Source: Gammaproteobacteria bacterium (GTDB taxonomy: Bacteria > Pseudomonadota > Gammaproteobacteria > JAABTG01). Taken from it: a stretch of 7,614 nt of DNA. Numbering within the stretch: position 1 is the stretch's first letter; each line of letters opens with the position of its first letter. The notes under the pieces were generated by a model. That model was not told where the DNA came from, searched no databases, and saw only the letters and a program-made list of their open reading frames with translations. A program made the position numbers and the translations under genes. The DNA lies in assembly GCA_030066245.1 (NCBI GenBank), contig JASJBY010000256.1:1-7614 (forward strand), given 5' to 3'. Of this stretch, positions 5,856 through 7,614 are shown one piece after another.

Positions 5856-6572
5856 ATGCTCAGCCGAACGCTGGTGGTCGGAGGCTTCACACCGCTTACG
5901 ACCATCGACTTCCCGGGCCGTCTGGCAGCTGTCGTGTTCTGCCAGGGCTGTCCCTGGCGTTGTCGCTACTGCCAGAACGCTCACTTGCTGCCGCGCTCGG
6001 CGCAAGACCCCCTGAACTGGGGCAGTCTGCTCGTATTCCTCCGACGCCGCGCCAGCTTGCTGGATGGCGTCGTGTTCAGCGGTGGCGAGCCCACCCTGCA
6101 GAGCGCTCTTCCCGCCGCCATTCGGGGCGTAAAGTCATTGGGCTACCAGGTCGGGCTGCATACGGCCGGCCCGTATCCGCGGCGATTACAAGCGGTGCTA
6201 TCCCTGGTTGACTGGGTGGGCTTCGACATCAAGACTTGCCCCGATGATTACTCCGCCCTGACCGGCGTGCACTCGAGTGGCCGCCGGGTGATGGAAAGCG
6301 CTCGGTTGCTCCTGCGCAGCGGCGTGGACCACGAGTTTCGCACCACCGTGCATCCCGACCTGTTAAACGGCGGCAGGCTTCGTGCCCTGGCGCGCGCGCT
6401 CGCCGCCATGGGCGTTAAGAAATACGCCCTTCAGGAGTGCGTGCCCGCCCACTGTCTCGACGCCACGCTGCGCCCGGCACAGCCCGGTTCCAGCCTTGAC
6501 CCGGCCCTCGAGCGAGACCTCGGCGCGCTGTTTCCGGACTTTTCCATACGCCGTGCCGGCCCGGAGGTGTAA
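5856..6572 (+). CDS. nrdG: Anaerobic ribonucleotide reductase activating protein (radical SAM activase)
   Basis: This radical-SAM enzyme uses SAM and a 4Fe-4S cluster to abstract a hydrogen from the reductase glycine, here predicted to be G28 of the small subunit. With the start at 5856 it has 238 residues, normal for the family. VGGFTPLTTIDFPG opens the protein as in NrdG-like activases, followed by the cluster motif CPWRCRYC (C32, C36, C39) after FCQG, and the SAM-binding GGEP at 76-79. DWVGFDIKTCPDDY and HEFRTTVHP are typical of the later barrel. ATG 5775 in the same frame would add 27 residues (MSRSFHEQ...) unlike the family; neither start has a good ribosome site, and GTG 5823 is a third option. 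I chose 5856 by homology. The gene is not in the nrdD operon: the mlaC-like gene on the other strand lies between them. Related activases of other glycyl-radical enzymes share these motifs; the adjacent nrdD makes NrdG the best call. Confidence 0.9.
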   Translation: MLSRTLVVGGFTPLTTIDFPGRLAAVVFCQGCPWRCRYCQNAHLLPRSAQDPLNWGSLLVFLRRRASLLDGVVFSGGEPTLQSALPAAIRGVKSLGYQVGLHTAGPYPRRLQAVLSLVDWVGFDIKTCPDDYSALTGVHSSGRRVMESARLLLRSGVDHEFRTTVHPDLLNGGRLRALARALAAMGVKKYALQECVPAHCLDATLRPAQPGSSLDPALERDLGALFPDFSIRRAGPEV

Positions 6573-6582
6573 GAGGAAACCC

Positions 6583-6612
6583 GTGAGAGGGCCCCGGCCG
6601 TCGCGCTATCAT
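6583..6612 (+). promoter_or_regulatory. Candidate promoter of the phosphatase gene
   Basis: GTGAGA (6583-6588, 4 of 6 to -35) and TATCAT (6607-6612, 5 of 6 to -10) are 18 bases apart in the 71-base gap after nrdG. They would start transcription near 6619 and give a leader of about 25 bases. Confidence 0.4.
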
Positions 6613-6643
6613 TGTCCCTTCAGCTACCTGGGGAAATTCCGAT

Positions 6644-7447
6644 ATGCTGCCCAACCTAAACGACCTCGCGGCTGCCGTCCGGGAAGCGGCACGTGAAGAG
6701 TTGCTACCCCGATTCGCGGCGGTGAAGCGCGAGCTGAAGAGCGATGGCAGCGTGGTCACGGTCGCGGACAGGGGCATGCAGGAACGCATGCGGGAGACAC
6801 TGGCGGAAACCTGGCCCGCCTACCGGCTGCTGGGCGAGGAAATGAGCTCCGAGCAACAAGCCGCTTTGTTAGCGCAACCCGGACCGGGACTATGGATCCT
6901 GGATCCGCTGGACGGCACCAGCAATTTCGCCGCCGGGATCCCATTCTTCTCGGTATCCCTGGCCTTGCTTGTGGACGGCGAGATTGTCCTGGGGATCGTC
7001 TACGACCCGAACCGGGGCGAGTGTTTCTCTGCCCGCAAGGGCAGCGGTGCCTGGCTCAACGGAGCGCCGCTGCAACAGCCCGAGGAGTCGCTGCAGTTGA
7101 AACGCGCCATCGCCGCAGTGGACTTCAAACGATTACCGACCGAGCTCGCCACACGCTTCACGGTGCAACCCCCCTACGCTTCGCAACGCAGCCTCGGCTC
7201 CGTGGCCCTCGACTGGTGCTGGGTCGCGGCCGGACGCTTCCACGTATATCTCCACGGCCGTCAGCGCCTGTGGGACTACGCAGCCGGCCAACTGATACTG
7301 GCGGAGGCAGGCGGTCGTTCTTGCACCCTGGAGGGTGCCACGGTCGTTGCCCTCGGCAACGAAGCGCGCTCGGCCCTGGCTAGTCTGGACCACGCCCTTT
7401 ACGACGAATGGCGGGATTGGGTGCTGGGGGCTGAAGGGCCCTCGTGA
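6644..7447 (+). CDS. Inositol-monophosphatase-family phosphatase
   Basis: A 267-residue cytoplasmic Mg2+/Li+-type phosphomonoesterase of the inositol monophosphatase superfamily (SuhB, CysQ, HisN-like members). Metal and catalytic residues are all in place: K32 and D42 in the KSDGSVVTVAD motif, GEE ending at E66, DPLDGT with D87, L89, D90, G91 and T92, and the late WDYAAG with D211. The order and spacing match SuhB closely, and the length is normal. The substrate cannot be read from the sequence: myo-inositol-1-phosphate, 3'-phosphoadenosine-5'-phosphate, histidinol phosphate and others are all used by members. The GAGIPFF-like AAGIPFFSVSLALL stretch after DPLDGT is usual for the family. The ATG at 6644 has a modest GGGG ribosome site (6630-6633, nine-base spacing). 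It follows nrdG by 71 bases with its own likely promoter, so a functional link to nrdG is not implied. Confidence 0.9.
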   Translation: MLPNLNDLAAAVREAAREELLPRFAAVKRELKSDGSVVTVADRGMQERMRETLAETWPAYRLLGEEMSSEQQAALLAQPGPGLWILDPLDGTSNFAAGIPFFSVSLALLVDGEIVLGIVYDPNRGECFSARKGSGAWLNGAPLQQPEESLQLKRAIAAVDFKRLPTELATRFTVQPPYASQRSLGSVALDWCWVAAGRFHVYLHGRQRLWDYAAGQLILAEAGGRSCTLEGATVVALGNEARSALASLDHALYDEWRDWVLGAEGPS

Positions 7448-7614
7448 CGTCGGTGGCCCGCGGGAGACGTCTCGCTTCCCGGTCCGGTTGCGGGCATCAT
7501 AAACAAGTTGCGAATCCAGCCTGCAGGGCATGTGTTGCTCCGGTAGATGACCCTAGCCCGGATTTCTTGCCGGGATTACTGCGGGCATCCTGCCCTCCAC
7601 CCCTGCGGGGCCAG
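7448..7614. other. Non-coding tail with short palindromes
   Basis: No gene is seen. The palindrome GAGACGTCTC (7464-7473) lies inside a weak CGGGA/TCCCG hairpin (7461-7481), a poor terminator candidate for the phosphatase gene because no T-run follows. GCGGGCATC occurs twice as a direct repeat (7490-7498 and 7581-7589). CCCGG (7557-7561) pairs with CCGGG (7570-7574) around an 8-base loop. Confidence 0.4.
7554..7567 (+). repeat. Right arm of a 14-bp inverted repeat
   Basis: TAGCCCGGATTTCT is the exact reverse complement of bases 141-154. It overlaps the 5' arm of the CCCGG/CCGGG hairpin (7557-7574), which the left copy does not share. A dispersed-repeat origin is possible. Confidence 0.45.

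Noticed and set aside
1..7614. CRISPR array, toxin-antitoxin pair or defence system
   Set aside because: There are no regularly spaced repeats, and all sizeable genes are assigned to metabolic, signalling or envelope families.

Overview
The window is GC-rich, gene-dense and uses GC-rich codons. Gene content and motifs suggest a facultatively anaerobic Proteobacterium, most likely a gammaproteobacterium: a GGDEF-EAL protein, an anaerobic (class III) ribonucleotide reductase system, an MlaC-type periplasmic lipid-binding protein and an inositol-monophosphatase-family enzyme. No taxonomic marker is present, so the placement is an inference.

Layout: 1-349 is upstream DNA without a convincing complete gene; it carries one arm of a 14-bp inverted repeat whose other arm lies at 7554-7567. 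350-2479 (+) encodes a membrane-anchored dual GGDEF-EAL c-di-GMP enzyme. 2480-2715 is a regulatory region with an FNR/ANR-like box, a plausible sigma70 promoter and two NrdR-like boxes 32 bp apart. 2716-4821 (+) encodes a NrdD that has the ATP-cone, active-site cysteines and zinc site but no glycyl-radical segment. 4850-5038 (+) is a 62-codon gene with its own Shine-Dalgarno that encodes exactly that missing segment. 5069-5707 (-) is an orphan mlaC-like gene, convergent with the small gene and divergent from the next. 5856-6572 (+; alternative start 5775) is the radical-SAM activase NrdG. 6644-7447 (+) is an inositol-monophosphatase-family phosphatase. 7448-7614 is non-coding and holds short palindromes.

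How the genes fit together: NrdG uses SAM and a 4Fe-4S cluster to place a radical on a glycine of the reductase, which then forms dNTPs without oxygen. Here that glycine is on a separate small polypeptide, so a three-component enzyme (large NrdD, radical-carrying small subunit, NrdG) is the natural reading. It resembles in concept the way GrcA/YfiD supplies a spare glycyl-radical domain to pyruvate formate-lyase. The upstream region suggests induction without oxygen (FNR type) and repression when dNTPs are ample (NrdR). This split reductase is the most interesting item in the window. The alternative, a fused gene broken by a 1-nt frameshift, is weighed in the findings.
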